64,000 bases of DNA from Lepidodermella squamata. Taxonomy: Eukaryota; Gastrotricha. Under the pieces are notes generated by a model that had not been told where the DNA came from, searched no databases, and saw nothing but the letters and a program-made list of their open reading frames with translations. The position numbers were made by a program, and so were the translations under genes. How positions within the stretch are numbered: position 1 is the first letter of the stretch; every line of letters begins with the position of its first letter. Below are positions 1-12,138 of the stretch, in pieces. The stretch lies in assembly GCA_047495785.1 (NCBI GenBank), contig JBLDXI010000009.1, positions 5,084,001-5,148,000 of the forward strand, given 5' to 3'.

Positions 1-632
1 ATAGTCGATGCTCCAGCTAACCGGAGCATTATTAGCCCGGCATATCGCCGTCGCCGTGTAAATGACATCGGGCGTGGTGACACCCTCACTTATGCTAACT
101 AGGTCATCGACGGGTGACGTAAAAACAGGCGCCGTATGCACCTTGTTCACGCTAACTGTCAACGTTCCAGTCGCTGTTGCCAGCCCTAGCGAATCATACG
201 CTAGAATTTTCACTGAAGAAAATTAAAAATTAAAAAAAAACTAAGAAATTTTTGAATATTTTTACGGATATATTGTTGAGCGATTTCGTACTGTAACGGC
301 GGGTAGAAACCGGCTTTAGCCGCATCGACGTACACCTGCCCGGTAGCTTCGTTGACTTGAAAGGCGGAGTTGAATGGCGAAACGGTGGAGATACTGAACC
401 TTAACGCCGTTACATTTGTAGTCACCGTGTAAAAATAGTAAGGATAAGTCGCATTATCGTTCACTGTCACAACGCCGTTGTTATTCGCAGGGTTCGTAAA
501 ACCATACTGGCCAACTTCAGGTAAATAAATTAAATCATTTTATAAAATATTTTCAAACAATTCCTTACCTGATTTATTGATTAGGAATATAAGGAAGATT
601 AGATAGAAAATTCGGAATAAGTAAGGTGACAT
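1..632 (-). CDS. Cadherin-like surface protein, N-terminal part (runs off window)
   Basis: Three exons are visible on the minus strand: 632-569, 514-266 and 212-1; frame is kept across both introns. The ATG at 632 opens a short hydrophobic signal peptide. The following 190 residues contain cadherin-type strands, including 'FQVNEATGQVYVDAA' and, after the second intron, 'AYDSLGLATATGTLTVSV', the usual end of a cadherin repeat before a proline-containing linker. I did not see the calcium motif DxNDN, so this is a divergent cadherin-like fold rather than a classical cadherin. It is probably secreted or membrane anchored and adhesive, by inference. It is divergent from the next gene with about 250 bases between start codons, which must hold both promoters. 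The 3' end lies outside the window. Confidence 0.7.
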
Positions 633-884
633 TATTTTATTGTCAGTGTGATTTCATTTTCACCATCCAAGACTTTTGGTGTGTTTTCTGTTTATTAAGT
701 ACCTAGCTATGGAGTGAGTGGGCGGGATCAGCCTACTCCCGGGCGCCTTTCAATAGGTGCGCGTCCCCATAGCGGCCATTCACTGAAAAATATTGTGTAT
801 GGCAATCCTACATGAATGGATGAACTCACAAATCCTAAAAATTTATCTAATGAAATATGCGGAAATTTTGAATAACCTAAAAAA

Positions 885-2485
885 ATGGCATCGGTTCCAC
901 TGTGGTACCTGAACTTGGTGATACTAGTCCTAGAGCTAGGTCAGACCTCAGCTGTGAGCTACATCACAGTTTTGCAGTCACCCTTGGGTTATAATATTCG
1001 AGAGGATCAAAGTGGCTCGTTCTTCGATTATCAGGTAATTTTGTTAAATTTCCGTATTTTTTGATAATTTTCCGATAATTTCAGCTTCTTGCTCAATCTG
1101 ACACCTCTGGCACCCTGACATGGTCGGTCTACAGTAGCTCGCCCGCTATAACGAGTGCTACATGGGGCATCCAGGCTAATAGTGACGGGACAGTGGCGTA
1201 TTTCGGCTATTCTGGGGCGAGTTCTGGCGCGTTTTCCTACTCTAAAGCTCAAACTTATATTGTGACGATTCTGACCACAGCGACTGATACGACTGATTTG
1301 ACGACTACGTCCTATATTAGGGTCAATATTGTAGCTGTTAGCCAGAAACCAACAGTAACACCTACAACAGCGTTCGCTGTTATCGGGTAATTATTTTAAA
1401 ATTAGATTCAATTTATTGAAAAATGGATGAAAGATGAACTTATATAATTATTTTCAAACGTTTTAATAGGCAATATGCGGCACCCTACACCTGCGTCCTG
1501 GCAAATGTGAATGTGACCTCTGGAACAGGATGCGCCGCAACTTATGCCGCCTATGACCGTCAAAACTCAGCCCTCAGCTACGGAATTTCCGGAGTGTCTC
1601 CAACAGCTGGAGCCGCATTTTTCATCACAGATGTAATTCTTCATTTTTCAAGCTCAAAATCATTTTTAATTTCAAGTTTTTATTAGAGCGGAGGCCGAGT
1701 TGTGACCACGCCCGTTTTTTCGCTCTCAGCCGTGGCCTCATCAATATATTCCGTTAACCTCAATGTTGTCAACAATGTGTCACCCACCCGGTTGACATCG
1801 ACCTTGACGCTATCAGTGAGCGTTGTCGCTGGTCCTGTTAAATTGACGCTGTCTAACCTACCTGGCTACACAACATTACAAGACACCGTTGGGGGTGGTT
1901 CACTGGTATTCCCCATTGCAATATCGGGCGGAACATCTGGTGTCACGTCATACTCGACTACATTTTCATCGGTAATTAAAATATGAGATTTTTCATTTTA
2001 TGTTTTTTTTATTTTAAATTTTCAGAATCCTCTCAGTGGCAACAACAAATTTTTCATCAATAAAACTGGTAATTTAACATTTAAAATTTGACAAATTTGA
2101 AATACATTTTCCAAGGTGTTTACACGCAATCTGGAGCGAGTTTTAATCGCTTATCGGAACCTGTCTATCAAATGCTAATTTTTTTCGTTGAATCTGGGAT
2201 AACTTCACCGCAAACTGCTAGCAATCAACTTTCGATAACAATCATCGAAGGAACCAGCACGGTAACTTGAACAAAAATCTTAAATCCTAGAATAAGTGTT
2301 TACTTCAATTTTAGACCACAACAACGACGACAACTACAACTTCGACGACTACAACGCCGAAATACCCAACAGTTCCATCTAAATGGCCACGCTCGAGTGC
2401 TCCAGCCATGGTTCATTACACATATAGCTCATCGCGATACTTGACCTATTTATTTATGATTTTATCAATAATTTTGATGGGATGA
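885..2485 (+). CDS. Cadherin-like protein with Thr-rich stalk and hydrophobic C-terminus
   Basis: Seven exons join in frame: 885-1034, 1085-1386, 1470-1632, 1687-1971, 2026-2068, 2116-2261 and 2315-2485, giving about 419 residues. It starts with a signal peptide, continues through beta-rich sequence that reads like degenerate cadherin repeats, then a run of threonines encoded by ACA/ACG/ACT codons, and ends in a hydrophobic stretch with only a glycine after it. That end suits a GPI-anchor signal or a tail anchor. The Thr-rich segment would be a glycosylated stalk. It shares this plan with the next gene, so the two look like tandem duplicates. The stop codon lies 32 bases before the next start, with no poly(A) signal seen between. 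The exact ligand or role cannot be read from the sequence. Confidence 0.72.
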
Positions 2486-2500
2486 AGTTATTTTCCGGTT

Positions 2501-2506
2501 TTTTAG
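2501..2506 (+). promoter_or_regulatory. Candidate trans-splice acceptor before the third cadherin-like gene
   Basis: A T-run ending TTTTTTAG lies 15 bases after the previous stop codon and 11 bases before the ATG. No room is left for a promoter. This is the arrangement expected for a downstream operon gene receiving a spliced leader, but the leader itself was not found here. Confidence 0.4.
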
Positions 2507-2517
2507 GTACATTTAAA

Positions 2518-4447
2518 ATGGTTATATGGAAGGTCAGGCGTAGGTCTAAGGATACCAGTTTCACCCTAGCCGTTCTTGTCACGCTTCATTTGGCAATAAT
2601 TTTAACGATTTTCGACCTGGCCGGTTCATACCCGCAAATTTTTCTCGCCCCTGCTTCGATTTCAGAAGATGTATCGGTGACTAGTTACCCAATCACGATT
2701 GGGGCGTCTTCGAACACAAGTACTGACCTATATTGGACTTTTTGGTACTGCACACCCGTCAACTCGGCCTTTGACCTATATTGCCCAACAACCGTAAATA
2801 GCGCTGTTTGCTATTTTGGCTATAATACGACAAAAGCTGGTGGGACATTTCGAAATTTTTGAAATTTTATTCTCTCAATTTAAATTAAGGTGGAACGAAA
2901 ATGTTCACCTATTCGAGTCAAAATTTGTACTACTGCTTCATCAACGTCACGGATGATGATGCAACAGTCATGGGCACCCAAATTGTGTCAATCATTCAAT
3001 CGATCAAACCCCCAACTATCGCTACAAGTGGTGGCACTGTTTCAGTCGCCGAAAATGCCGCGCCTTTCACATACCTGGACGCCATCTCGGCTTCGGACCC
3101 TCAGGGCTACTTGCCCCTTAAATTCAAAGTGTCAAAGGTCGTGCCGAATACGAACGATTATTTCACGGTTTCGTCATCTGGAGGTATTATCGATTATCGA
3201 TTTCAGGGTGATTGATTTTTCTTTGATTTTAGTCCTTACAACTTCTGGCCTGGCGAAATTTAATTATTCGGTAACACCGACTTGGACGGTCTACGTCGAT
3301 GTGGCCAACAGTGGTTTGCCGCCCCTTACTTCGACCTATTCACTAACGGTGAAGATAACGAATGTAGGTCACCCGCCTAGGGTGACTAATTTGCCATACT
3401 CGATTTCGATGCCAGAGGATACGGCGGCTGGAAGTCAAATATACTCCATTATGACTACTGATCAAGATGGAGATACAGTCTTTGTCTTCAAATTCGATTG
3501 TAAGTTTTTTCGTCAAATTAAAATATCAAAAATTAAAATTTGTCATTTTTAATTCTACAGCGACTCCTATTAGTGGGAAAACGAAATTTTCGATCGATTC
3601 CTCAGGCGGAGTTTACACTACTACAACGACCTTTGACCGGAAAGTAGAACCGTCTTATACGCTGAAAATCTACATCGTCGATAACGGTGTCTCGCTGCCT
3701 GCGACAGTCACCACGTGCCTCACTGTGTCCATTGGCCAAGCTATTTCAACATCGACCACTACAACGACGACTACTACAACTACAACGACTTTCCCATTCA
3801 TCACCGGGGCGTGTACTGGGTTCTGTGTTCAATCGGCGCAACAAATTGGCAACACAGTTCAGCCAGTTTCATCGAATACTGGTGAGGAGTTAATTTGGGA
3901 AAATTTTGAAATATTCAGGAAAATTCTAGAAATTATCCTATGATCAAACCATATATGAAATAGCTGAAATTATGTTTGGTGAAATATCTGAAATTTAATC
4001 CGGCTAAAAATTTGAAATCAAGATAGCCAAATTTTCTCAATACCGATATCGTCTCAAATTGTCGAAATCTTTCGAAATTCGTCATATCGCAGATCAAAAT
4101 CACGTTCGCAAGTAATCTCTGAAAAAATTCCCATCCCATTCCAAGTTCCCATCCAAGGGCTCGAAAATTGATCTTTTTCGCTTTTCTAGCATGGATCATT
4201 CCAGTCGCTGTAGTTGGAGCGTTAGTTGGCTGTGGAGTTATAGGAACAGTCCTATATTTCCTACTCCGGCCCAAAACCGAAGTTGCCAATTACGGAAACC
4301 CTCACTCCTTATCAAGGTTAATTAGAATTTTTTCATATTTTTTGTGTTAAATTTCAATTCTATTTCAGAACACCCCCACCGCCTTATTCAGGTCGAGGCG
4401 GTGAAATCCATATAATGCAGCATCCAAACGTTATACTCAATAAATGA
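2518..4447 (+). CDS. Type I membrane cadherin-like protein
   Basis: Six exons join in frame: 2518-2839, 2890-3183, 3233-3499, 3561-3881, 4190-4316 and 4369-4447, about 469 residues. A hydrophobic N-terminus (signal peptide or anchor) is followed by cadherin-like repeats with 'VSVAENAAPF', 'ASDPQGYLPLKFKV' and 'PEDTAAGSQIY', then a polythreonine stalk, one transmembrane helix near residues 402-427 and a cytoplasmic tail of about 40 residues with PPPPYSG, a possible PPxY/SH3-type ligand. 'DQDGD' is the only acidic calcium-like motif. An in-frame ATG at 2482 exists, but the one at 2518 lies just after a TTTTTTAG acceptor and is preferred. The last two sense codons contain AATAAA. Intron 4 (3882-4189) is 308 bases and I see nothing else in it. 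Confidence 0.75.
4439..4444 (+). promoter_or_regulatory. Poly(A) signal AATAAA overlapping the last codons
   Basis: AATAAA is formed by the final Asn and Lys codons directly before TGA. If it is used, the 3' UTR would be only some 10-25 bases long. Confidence 0.45.
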
Positions 4448-5654
4448 ACGATTGATTTTTCAAAATGTATCGTTTTTTATTATTTAAACTTTGCTGTTTT
4501 CAAATAATATTATCATCATCATAACAGTTATAACGTGTTGCTGGCAGATATATATATCGTACACAAGGCGACCTCGCAAACAAGAAGAGTGTAGTTATTG
4601 ATTTAATTATCAGAGCCACAAGAATAGCATCATTTCCAAGCAAAAAAGCAATCGCAGTTGACTAAAAAAAGAAAATTTTCATCGAACATCATCAATAACA
4701 AGGCAGGTGCAGCTATAACGAGCAGTTATCGTTTGGTTTGTTCATTTTTTCATTCTCTATGCTCTAGCCTAAACAAACAGGCGACAAAGAAAACGGTGCG
4801 AAGTAACCTACAGTTATTTGTATCCACCCTGCTATAATAAAAGTATTGATTGTACAAGGTAATTATATCATTAATACTTGAATATTTCCCGAAAAAACGA
4901 GTAAAAAACCTTGAACTAAATTTTCTATGATGAAATAACAAACTCACAGCCCGCACCAGAAATAAACTCTTAAACGATATAATAATAAACTGTTTTCAAA
5001 CGAAAAAAATTAACGGGTTCAACTCGCAATAAATATTTTGATTTTCTCATCAAAATTTGTGAATTCTAATGAACACATCAAGAAAAGGGCAGTGGTCGAG
5101 AATAAGCGAATTTCACGCAGCAACAAGCAAACTGCAGTTTTTACCGATCCAGGCGAGAAATTTATTAATTAAGTAAAAACGGGCGAAGAATACATGAAGA
5201 AGCGGGCACAAACAGTTATTTTTTGTTTACGAAAAAACATAGATTTTTTCAATAATAATAATGGCAAAAATGCGAGTGGTTATTGAGCTATTTACATCCC
5301 CCTAAAATCCCCCGAAAATTGACAAGTTGTTCTCGGAATATTTCGAGCTATTTTTAATAATAAGAGTCGAGTCAATTCAAAATTGACCTGTCTCGAGAAA
5401 AGCCTCTAAAACACATACCAGACAATAACAAAACGCGACTTCTATGTATGTATAGGCATTTTACAAAAGGACTCAGACTGCAACGTGTCATCATATCTCA
5501 TCTCAATCCAAAATAGTCGGTTCAAGGTAAATAATAAGTATATTAAATAATAATGGCAGTTTACGAGGGGCGACAATTCTCTCAGTCTCAGTAAATAATA
5601 TTATTATGAATTTCAATTATTATTATATTTATCCATTATCTCATCACTGCGAAT
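4448..5654. other. Intergenic, nothing recognised
   Basis: AT-rich sequence between the convergent cadherin-like and abLIM genes. Only short chance reading frames are present; no RNA gene or repeat was recognised. Confidence 0.5.
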
Positions 5655-8600
5655 CTAGTACAACGCCGCTCGCCGCTTCATGTCGCTCTGCTTGAACTCG
5701 GGCTGTCGATAGAACGCGTCGCGCGACATTTTGAAAATCTGCTCGAATTCCTGCGGGCTCAGGTGCGCCTCCAAATTGCCGGTATTCACGTTTTTCGGCA
5801 GCGATTTGTTGTTCTGGCCGCCCTTCAACACCTCGTACGGGTAGACCTGGGGCGGCTGCTGCGCCGGCGGCGTTTGACCCAACGAGTGCTTAAGACCGGC
5901 TTGTTCTGACAAGTACGTCGGGCACACGTCCGATAGCGTCGCGGCTTTGTAGTGCGTCTTGTAGTACAACACGTTGTCCGCGTCCAGATCCGTATCAGAT
6001 AAATCTAATTTTGAGAAAATAAATCGAAAAATGCAGAATTCAGAAATAAATAGTTCAAACTGAATACCGAACCGATAGATGTTGGTATCGAATCGCATTG
6101 CATTATAGACCCGGTGTATTTAAACACAATATTTTAGCAGGATACTTTTGCAGTTTCGAGTCATTTATTTCATAAAGATGTTACATATATTTATTCGTGC
6201 GACGTTTTCCCCCAAAAAAGCTGAATCCTGACCTGAACACCTTACTAGCTTGTTGAGTTTGCTGAAGCCTGTTTCATCTTGTTGATTGTTTTTAGATACT
6301 GCCTGACGATGGCCACTTTGTGGCCGAAACGTCGCACGAATAAATATATGTAACATCTTTATGAAATAAATGACTCGAAACTGCAAAAGTATCCTGCTAA
6401 AATATTGTGTTATAAATAGTTCAAATTCAGAATAATTTTAATGGTACCAGAAATTTCATTTCTGAATATTTTCTTTTCCACGTTTCGCGTTCGCGAAATG
6501 ATAAGGAGGCGAGGATGAGGAAAAATTAATGCAGAATTTTATCAATTTCCTGGAATTTCCAAAAATCAAAAATCAAATCCCCGAGATTAATGAAATCGAT
6601 ATTTTGAATTTGATCTTGCTCCGGAATTTTTCAGCCATTTTTATCAGAAATTCCAAATCCTTATTTTAAGATGAAACATCCACTTTTCTCTCTTCAAAAA
6701 CAGCTACTTTTGGAGTTCATGAAATTTTCCCACGTTCAATTCAAATCGCCCGAAAATGATTTTAGAGACCGATGTTTGAAACATTATCAACACTGATGCG
6801 AATTATTCATCAACAATTCTTGCAAAATTCTCGGCCTCAATAATCGCTTTACCCCCAATATTCCCATCAACTGATTTTCCGATGTTGCTCTAAATATGTT
6901 GAAAATTGAGCACTCACGATGATTTCGTTCCCGGTGCGTGCCGTTTTGCGCCGGCGCCGGGGCGTTGCCGTTTTGCGGCCCCAGCGGCATTGTCTGCGAT
7001 TTCGGGTCGTTGACCTTCGTGATGGCTGAAAGGCTGAGTCCGGGCGGCATTGTCGCGCCGTGTCGATGATCCGCGCCGTCATTGCCGTCAGCACCGGGTG
7101 GCGGGGTCGAAAAGTACCGCCCGCTCCTCGGGTGATCACTGAACCGAGAAGGCGCTATAATAAATTTTAACAAATTGAGAAAAAATTCAAATTTACGAAT
7201 AATTATGGCTTCGAAATATTCTTTCAATTCTTTCAATTATGATAACCAGTTTTCAATTTTCTTTCAATTTTCTAAATATTATTCAAAAAATTGTAGGCTC
7301 AATTGATGGCACTGAAAACTTACAGGCGAACATGGCCGACATGTATCGAGTTGGGACGGGTGGTTCGTGGTTGGCGGCGGGCGTTCGCGAGGCTGAGCGC
7401 GGGTCGAGGTCGTTCGCGTGCGCCGCTTTGTTCTGCAACTCGCGTAAAATGACCTCGGCTACGCCCGAGTGGTCTTTCGCCAGCTGCTCCAGTTGGTCGA
7501 GGTCGCGAGCCAGTTGCGGATCCGTAACTGGCTTGTTATCTTCTTCGTGCTCTTCTTTGTTCCTCACTGCGTAAAAAATCAAAATAAAACACGAAAATTA
7601 TTATTTTTGAATGACTAACTTGAAAATTTTAAAATTTAAAATTTAATTATTTTCACTAATTCGTATTTTTCAAAAACTGACATTTGTGTCCAATTACGTT
7701 GACAGGCGCTGGTGGGGCTGGAAAATCGTCGCGTTCAATGGCTGGCACTTCTTGTGGGGTGGGAGCTCTCGCATTCGCATAGTGCGACAATTTAATCGCT
7801 TCTTCTTTCAGCTGACCAGCAACTTTATCCGAAGTCGCACGCGCATTGAATTCCACTGAAAAATATTGAAAGACGCAAAATTAACGACATGTTCCGTAAT
7901 TAATTTCAAATTTCAAATTAAAAACACTCGGAAAGCCGGAAATAGCCTGAAAATAATAGCAAATCTTGAATTTTCCATTTCATCATTGTCCAAGTTTTCA
8001 GGTTAAAAAATTTACATTATTTTCAAGCGTTTCCGGACTCGTTTAACTTTCTCGGGTTTCTTCGTCATTTTGTCATCTTCACTTCCACTCATAAAACACC
8101 GCAAAAATGATGGAGGGGGTCAGGGCATCATTGCCGAGTGGAAATAATAATAATAATAAAAACGAAGCGGGACGCAGATAGGGAAAACCTCACGGGGTCC
8201 ACTTTTTCAGTGACACGGCTAGCGAGTGTAATTTCATTCTGCATCATATTTATACATTGTATATCGACGGCCGCGGCCGGGGCGCCGCTGCAAAAGCAAG
8301 CATGCTATCGATCGCGCATATATTATTGTTATTATAGCAGCAGCAACTATAAAGTATCAGCCTTGGAAATGAGTGAAAAATAGCAATAGGACTGAAATCG
8401 TGCCGGCCATCCAAGATATGTTGTTTTTCGCAGTGTATATCAATAATGATGATAATAATAAGTTGTAGTAGTATAGCAAGCTAGATACTACAGCCGAGAC
8501 TCTAATTGACAAGATCGTAAAGATGAACGAGAAAAGCCGTGCCGTTTTGCCTTATTTTCAATTCAATTTTATCGAGTGGGGTGAGCGAGAAATCACAAGC

Positions 8601-11155
8601 GCCTCTCAAGTGTAACTACTCGAGACGGCATAAACCGGCCTAGAAATTATCGATTTTCTTCACAAAATGACCAGCACTTGAAAATTTAATTACATCCGCA
8701 TACAATTTTCATTTAAAAATAATTCAGTTCAATTTACTAACGCACGTAAAAAATGATACGAAATATACGACTGGAAATAATAAAATTTTACAAATGAGTA
8801 AAAATCCCCCTTAATGATTTTACTATTGATTTTGAGTCAATTTGAGAATTTTGAAAAGGTCTTTTTAATTAAATTTTTCTTAAATTAATTTTACCAGGTA
8901 AATACAAGCTATGTTGCTTTTCTTTTCAGGCATAGCGTCTTTCATTCACATTCTACGTCAGTTGATGATATATTTGCATGTTCTCTCATCATTGCAACTC
9001 CAACAGCAGCAGCAGCTTGCCCCTTCAGCATCACTACTAACGCGTTTAAACAGCTACGAGCGATTCAGTAAGCGATCTACGTGTGTGTACTATTATAACA
9101 TTGTGTGCTCAATATACAAAATAACCGGCTATTGCGCTCCAACAACACAGAGTTATTAGTGGGTGGCGGTGTTTGTTCCACATCTACTAGCCGAGTGGAT
9201 AGCATGAAAGGAGTACGTGAGTTTGTGCCACTGAATATACCACTTTTTCCGTAGTAATAGTAATAATAGCTATAATAGCAGGAACCAGGTTGTTTATATC
9301 AGCTGCTTTTATGACGGGACAATATTATTATTGTTTTCAGGAAAGGCGTCGCTACTACTCGTGCCGTATTAAGGAAAAGCGCTGGAAAAATTGCGAGTCA
9401 AAGCCGCCCAGCAAGCGTCAATTGAAACCCGCAAAAAACGGGGAAAATGTTAGTAAAATTAGTGCATAATAAAATATAGAAATCGTGATTGTTAGATAGC
9501 CAGAATTGAGAAAACCAGTGTCGAAAAAAATAGAACGTGATTCGAAAATAACACCAGGAAAAATCGTAGTTACAAACCTCCTTTTGCTAGAGCTAATCGA
9601 CCCAACAAGCCAAAGAAAAATAAAACAGAAAAAGATGTCAACCAAAACTATGATACAATATAGGCTGTAATAAATCAAATTTAGCTAACAACATGTTGTT
9701 TTAACATCAAAAGCAGTTGAAATTGTAGAAATTAGAACAAAACTCACTCAGTTGAACGAGGCCGCCTTTTTTAGCGCGAACAAATCGCTTCGCAGGGTGG
9801 CGGTAGGAGAAATTCTCCGGCCGGTTGAAATGCGGCGATCTCGCGGTCTGAACCGGCTGGGCTTGGGGCGGCGCTCCAGCGGGCGGCATTGAACCAGCCC
9901 GGCGCAGGTACGACAAGCCGTGTTGCAAATACGACCCATTCAAATGCTGACCGAATTGCGACCGAAATTTCGGCTCAAATTGTGCAGTCTGAAAAATTGT
10001 CAACAAAAAATAAATATTTTTTCGAATTTTTTTGAAAAGCATTCAGTGCAAAAAAGCGCGTGGTAAAGCATGTTCAAGAACCAGTACCTTGTTGCGGGAA
10101 AAAGTTCGACTACCATCAAGTGTTTCGTTCGTAACATCACCCGTGGGTCTGGGGGAGAAGGTGAAGTTACGAACGCGACTGCTCAAATCATCGGCGGATT
10201 CGAACGTTTCGTCGCCCGACAAGCCTGGACTAGCAGGATAGCGGAACTGGTGGACACCAAACGCAGAAAACAAACAACATGAAAAAACGACAAGCATTAA
10301 AGCGTGCAAAGTGCGGTAAAACAAACACAAAAGTTGAGGGTTACAACACGTTAAAACCAAAACCGAAAAAACATCAAGCACTAAATTGAGAATTAGTACC
10401 AGAATTGACATAAATATTTTAGTTAAATTTTATATTTATTTAAATTTTTTAAATTTAAATTTAATTTTTTTTCATCAATTCTGGTACGACTCTCAAATGT
10501 TTTCTACACTTTTAAGCTTGGTTAGTGAGCTTCTTACCGGGTGATGATGGCCATCAGTCAAATCCTGCTCCTCGACATCACTAGCACCAAGCGAATCAAC
10601 GCCCTCAGGTCCAGATCCATAGCCCATCGATTTCTCGTTCAGCGTTGGCCCTTTCGGCGGTGGGGGCGAGGCTAGACCCGTTTGTTTCTGTTGCTTCTCC
10701 ATCGGAGTAGAAGTTGTTACAGGCGGACCGACCGGGCGCGAAGTCGGCAGTTGAGCCTGCAGCTGTTTCGCCGGGGCAGCGCCGGCGGACCCCGCGGTTA
10801 CACAGCGGCTGCATAGATGCTCCTTGCCAGCCAGCGAAACTTTGTCGCCGGGCTTGAAGTTGGACGAACAGCGCGAGCACCGAAAACACGGCTCGTGGAA
10901 AGTTTTTCCCAGCGCCGCAACCGCGCGACTAGAATCGTCCACTATCCGGCCACAGGCGGCACAGGACGCGCCAAATTTCTTCGCATAATCATTCTCGCAG
11001 TAGTATTTGCCTTCATGAGTGAAAAACGACTCGTTCGCAAGACCTTTCTTGCACTCCGAGCATTTGAAGCATTCGATGTGAAAGAAGTTTTCTTGCAGCT
11101 TCAACACCTCGCCTTTGCACTGCTTCGTGCAAATTTTGCATATCACTTTCACCAT
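5655..11155 (-). CDS. unc-115 (abLIM): UNC-115/abLIM-type actin-binding LIM protein with villin headpiece
   Basis: Seven exons: 11155-10538, 10246-10088, 9988-9748, 7855-7682, 7566-7324, 7154-6918 and 6004-5655, about 673 residues, frame kept throughout. Residues 6-121 hold two LIM zinc-binding domains (CKIC...HIEC/FKC/SEC and CAAC...HEPC/FRC/SRC). A long proline- and serine-rich linker follows, with 'IERDDFPAPPAP'. The last 36 residues are a villin headpiece beginning LSPQEFEQIF, preceded by the abLIM-type VYPYEVL segment. The family links actin filaments to signalling in axon guidance. Vertebrate abLIMs have four LIM domains and nematode UNC-115 three, so two is short. In the headpiece the usual Trp is Phe (PEFKQ) and the end is KRRAALY. 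The exon 4 donor is the weaker GTCAGT. Intron 3 (7856-9747) and intron 6 (6005-6917) are large; intron 6 carries an inverted-repeat element. Confidence 0.88.
6123..6411. mobile_element. Foldback element: perfect 84-base inverted repeat with ribozyme-like core
   Basis: 6123-6206 and 6328-6411 are exact reverse complements over 84 bases, separated by 121 bases. Perfect arms imply recent formation or conversion. The interior ends CTGACGA, then a GGCCAC/GTGGCC hairpin, then GAAAC running into the right arm. These are the conserved strands of a hammerhead ribozyme core, a motif known from terminal repeats of Penelope-like retroelements. There is no open reading frame, so the copy is non-autonomous. 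It sits in intron 6 of the abLIM gene. Confidence 0.7.
7856..9747. other. Large intron 3 of the abLIM gene
   Basis: AT-rich, with TAA and CAG triplet runs (about 8143-8160 and 9000-9015). No convincing exon or RNA gene was found. An internal promoter for a LIM-less isoform is possible, as in other abLIM genes, but that is inference only. Confidence 0.5.
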
Positions 11156-11244
11156 TCTATGCCACGAATAATCAACCAACTACATAAAATGAGTACCTAA
11201 ATCAAAAGATAAAAAATACCATGCAGACAAACGTTTAAATATAA

Positions 11245-12138
11245 TCAATTCAAATCGATGAAAACACGTTCACGATGTTCAAATTTGTTTGGTAACACAG
11301 ATGCGACTTGATCAACGTCCATAACGCTGCCATGAGAACCCAGACGAGAAACAACATCGCTGTAGCTTGCTTCTTTAGTTACAAAAGTGCGAAGGAAAGA
11401 CGCTGATTTCGGGATTGTCCCATCACCGGTTGAATTTGGCACAACAAACCGAACTCGGGTCTCATTGGAAATAAATTTAACATTGTCAACGCGGAGAAAA
11501 TACCGCAGCAGCGCGAAAAATCCAGTCGGCATAACACGGATCCGACCTAGCAGTTGAGCACATCCAAAGTCTTCCAATTCATCCTCATAAAACGGGATAG
11601 AAGATGAGAAAATAATTGGCTCATCTCGACGCTGGAGATTGGTCCAATCCAAATCTTCTTCGGTAACTTCAGTCCGAATTTTAGCAGCATTTGACGAGAA
11701 CAGCGATCCTTTGTAATCAGTGTTAAATGTCCAATCAAAGTTTTGGTGACAGTTTTCTGATAGAGAATGATTTTCACGAAGTTCAGAGATCTGCTGCTTA
11801 CGAGACTGACTCCATGTCTCGGCAGCTGATACCTTCAAATCAGCAGGAGGTTCGTGTTTCACGAAGCCTAAAGCCTCAGCAGCAGTAAATCTAATACCTG
11901 CAACCGGGGATTCATCATTGCTATCGATGCGGTATGAAAGTTCAAGTAAATTTTCGTGAAATAGCATGTCAGGTAGCTCTGGAAACTTGGCTTCCAACTC
12001 TTCTCGCTCAGGCCCAGTAGATGAAAGAATTTTACCATTTCTCGCCGTAATATGCCACGCTGGTTTGAAATCAAACATGTGAGTTTCAGGTGGCGTAGTT
12101 AATGAAGCCATAGCGCGGCTATTTTTAGATGAATTCAT
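11245..12138 (-). CDS. TIPRL: TIP41-like protein, PP2A pathway regulator
   Basis: A single-exon frame of about 297 residues. The TIP41 family core is clear: 'MFDFKPAWHITARNGKI' near the N-terminus, 'MLFHENLLELSY', 'IPFYEDELEDFG' and 'RIRVMPTGFFALLRYFLRVD' in the C-terminal half. Family members bind the catalytic subunits of PP2A, PP4 and PP6 and act in TOR and DNA-damage signalling. The open frame extends upstream to 12240, but only through non-ATG codons. A TTTCAG acceptor near 12209 marks the end of an upstream 5'-UTR intron or trans-splice site, so the first in-frame ATG at 12138 was chosen. That leaves about 20 residues before the conserved core. Human TIPRL is about 272 residues, so the length fits. 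The PP2A B55 gene 12 kb away is the same pathway, probably by chance. Confidence 0.9.
   Translation of the reverse strand: MNSSKNSRAMASLTTPPETHMFDFKPAWHITARNGKILSSTGPEREELEAKFPELPDMLFHENLLELSYRIDSNDESPVAGIRFTAAEALGFVKHEPPADLKVSAAETWSQSRKQQISELRENHSLSENCHQNFDWTFNTDYKGSLFSSNAAKIRTEVTEEDLDWTNLQRRDEPIIFSSSIPFYEDELEDFGCAQLLGRIRVMPTGFFALLRYFLRVDNVKFISNETRVRFVVPNSTGDGTIPKSASFLRTFVTKEASYSDVVSRLGSHGSVMDVDQVASVLPNKFEHRERVFIDLN

Noticed and set aside
720-795. GC-rich patch in the divergent cadherin promoter, considered as a small RNA gene
   Set aside because: No stable stem of useful length and no A/B box or Sm site was found.
8138-9159. Two plus-strand frames inside the large abLIM intron
   Set aside because: They consist largely of triplet repeats and hydrophobic AT-rich codons with no domain.
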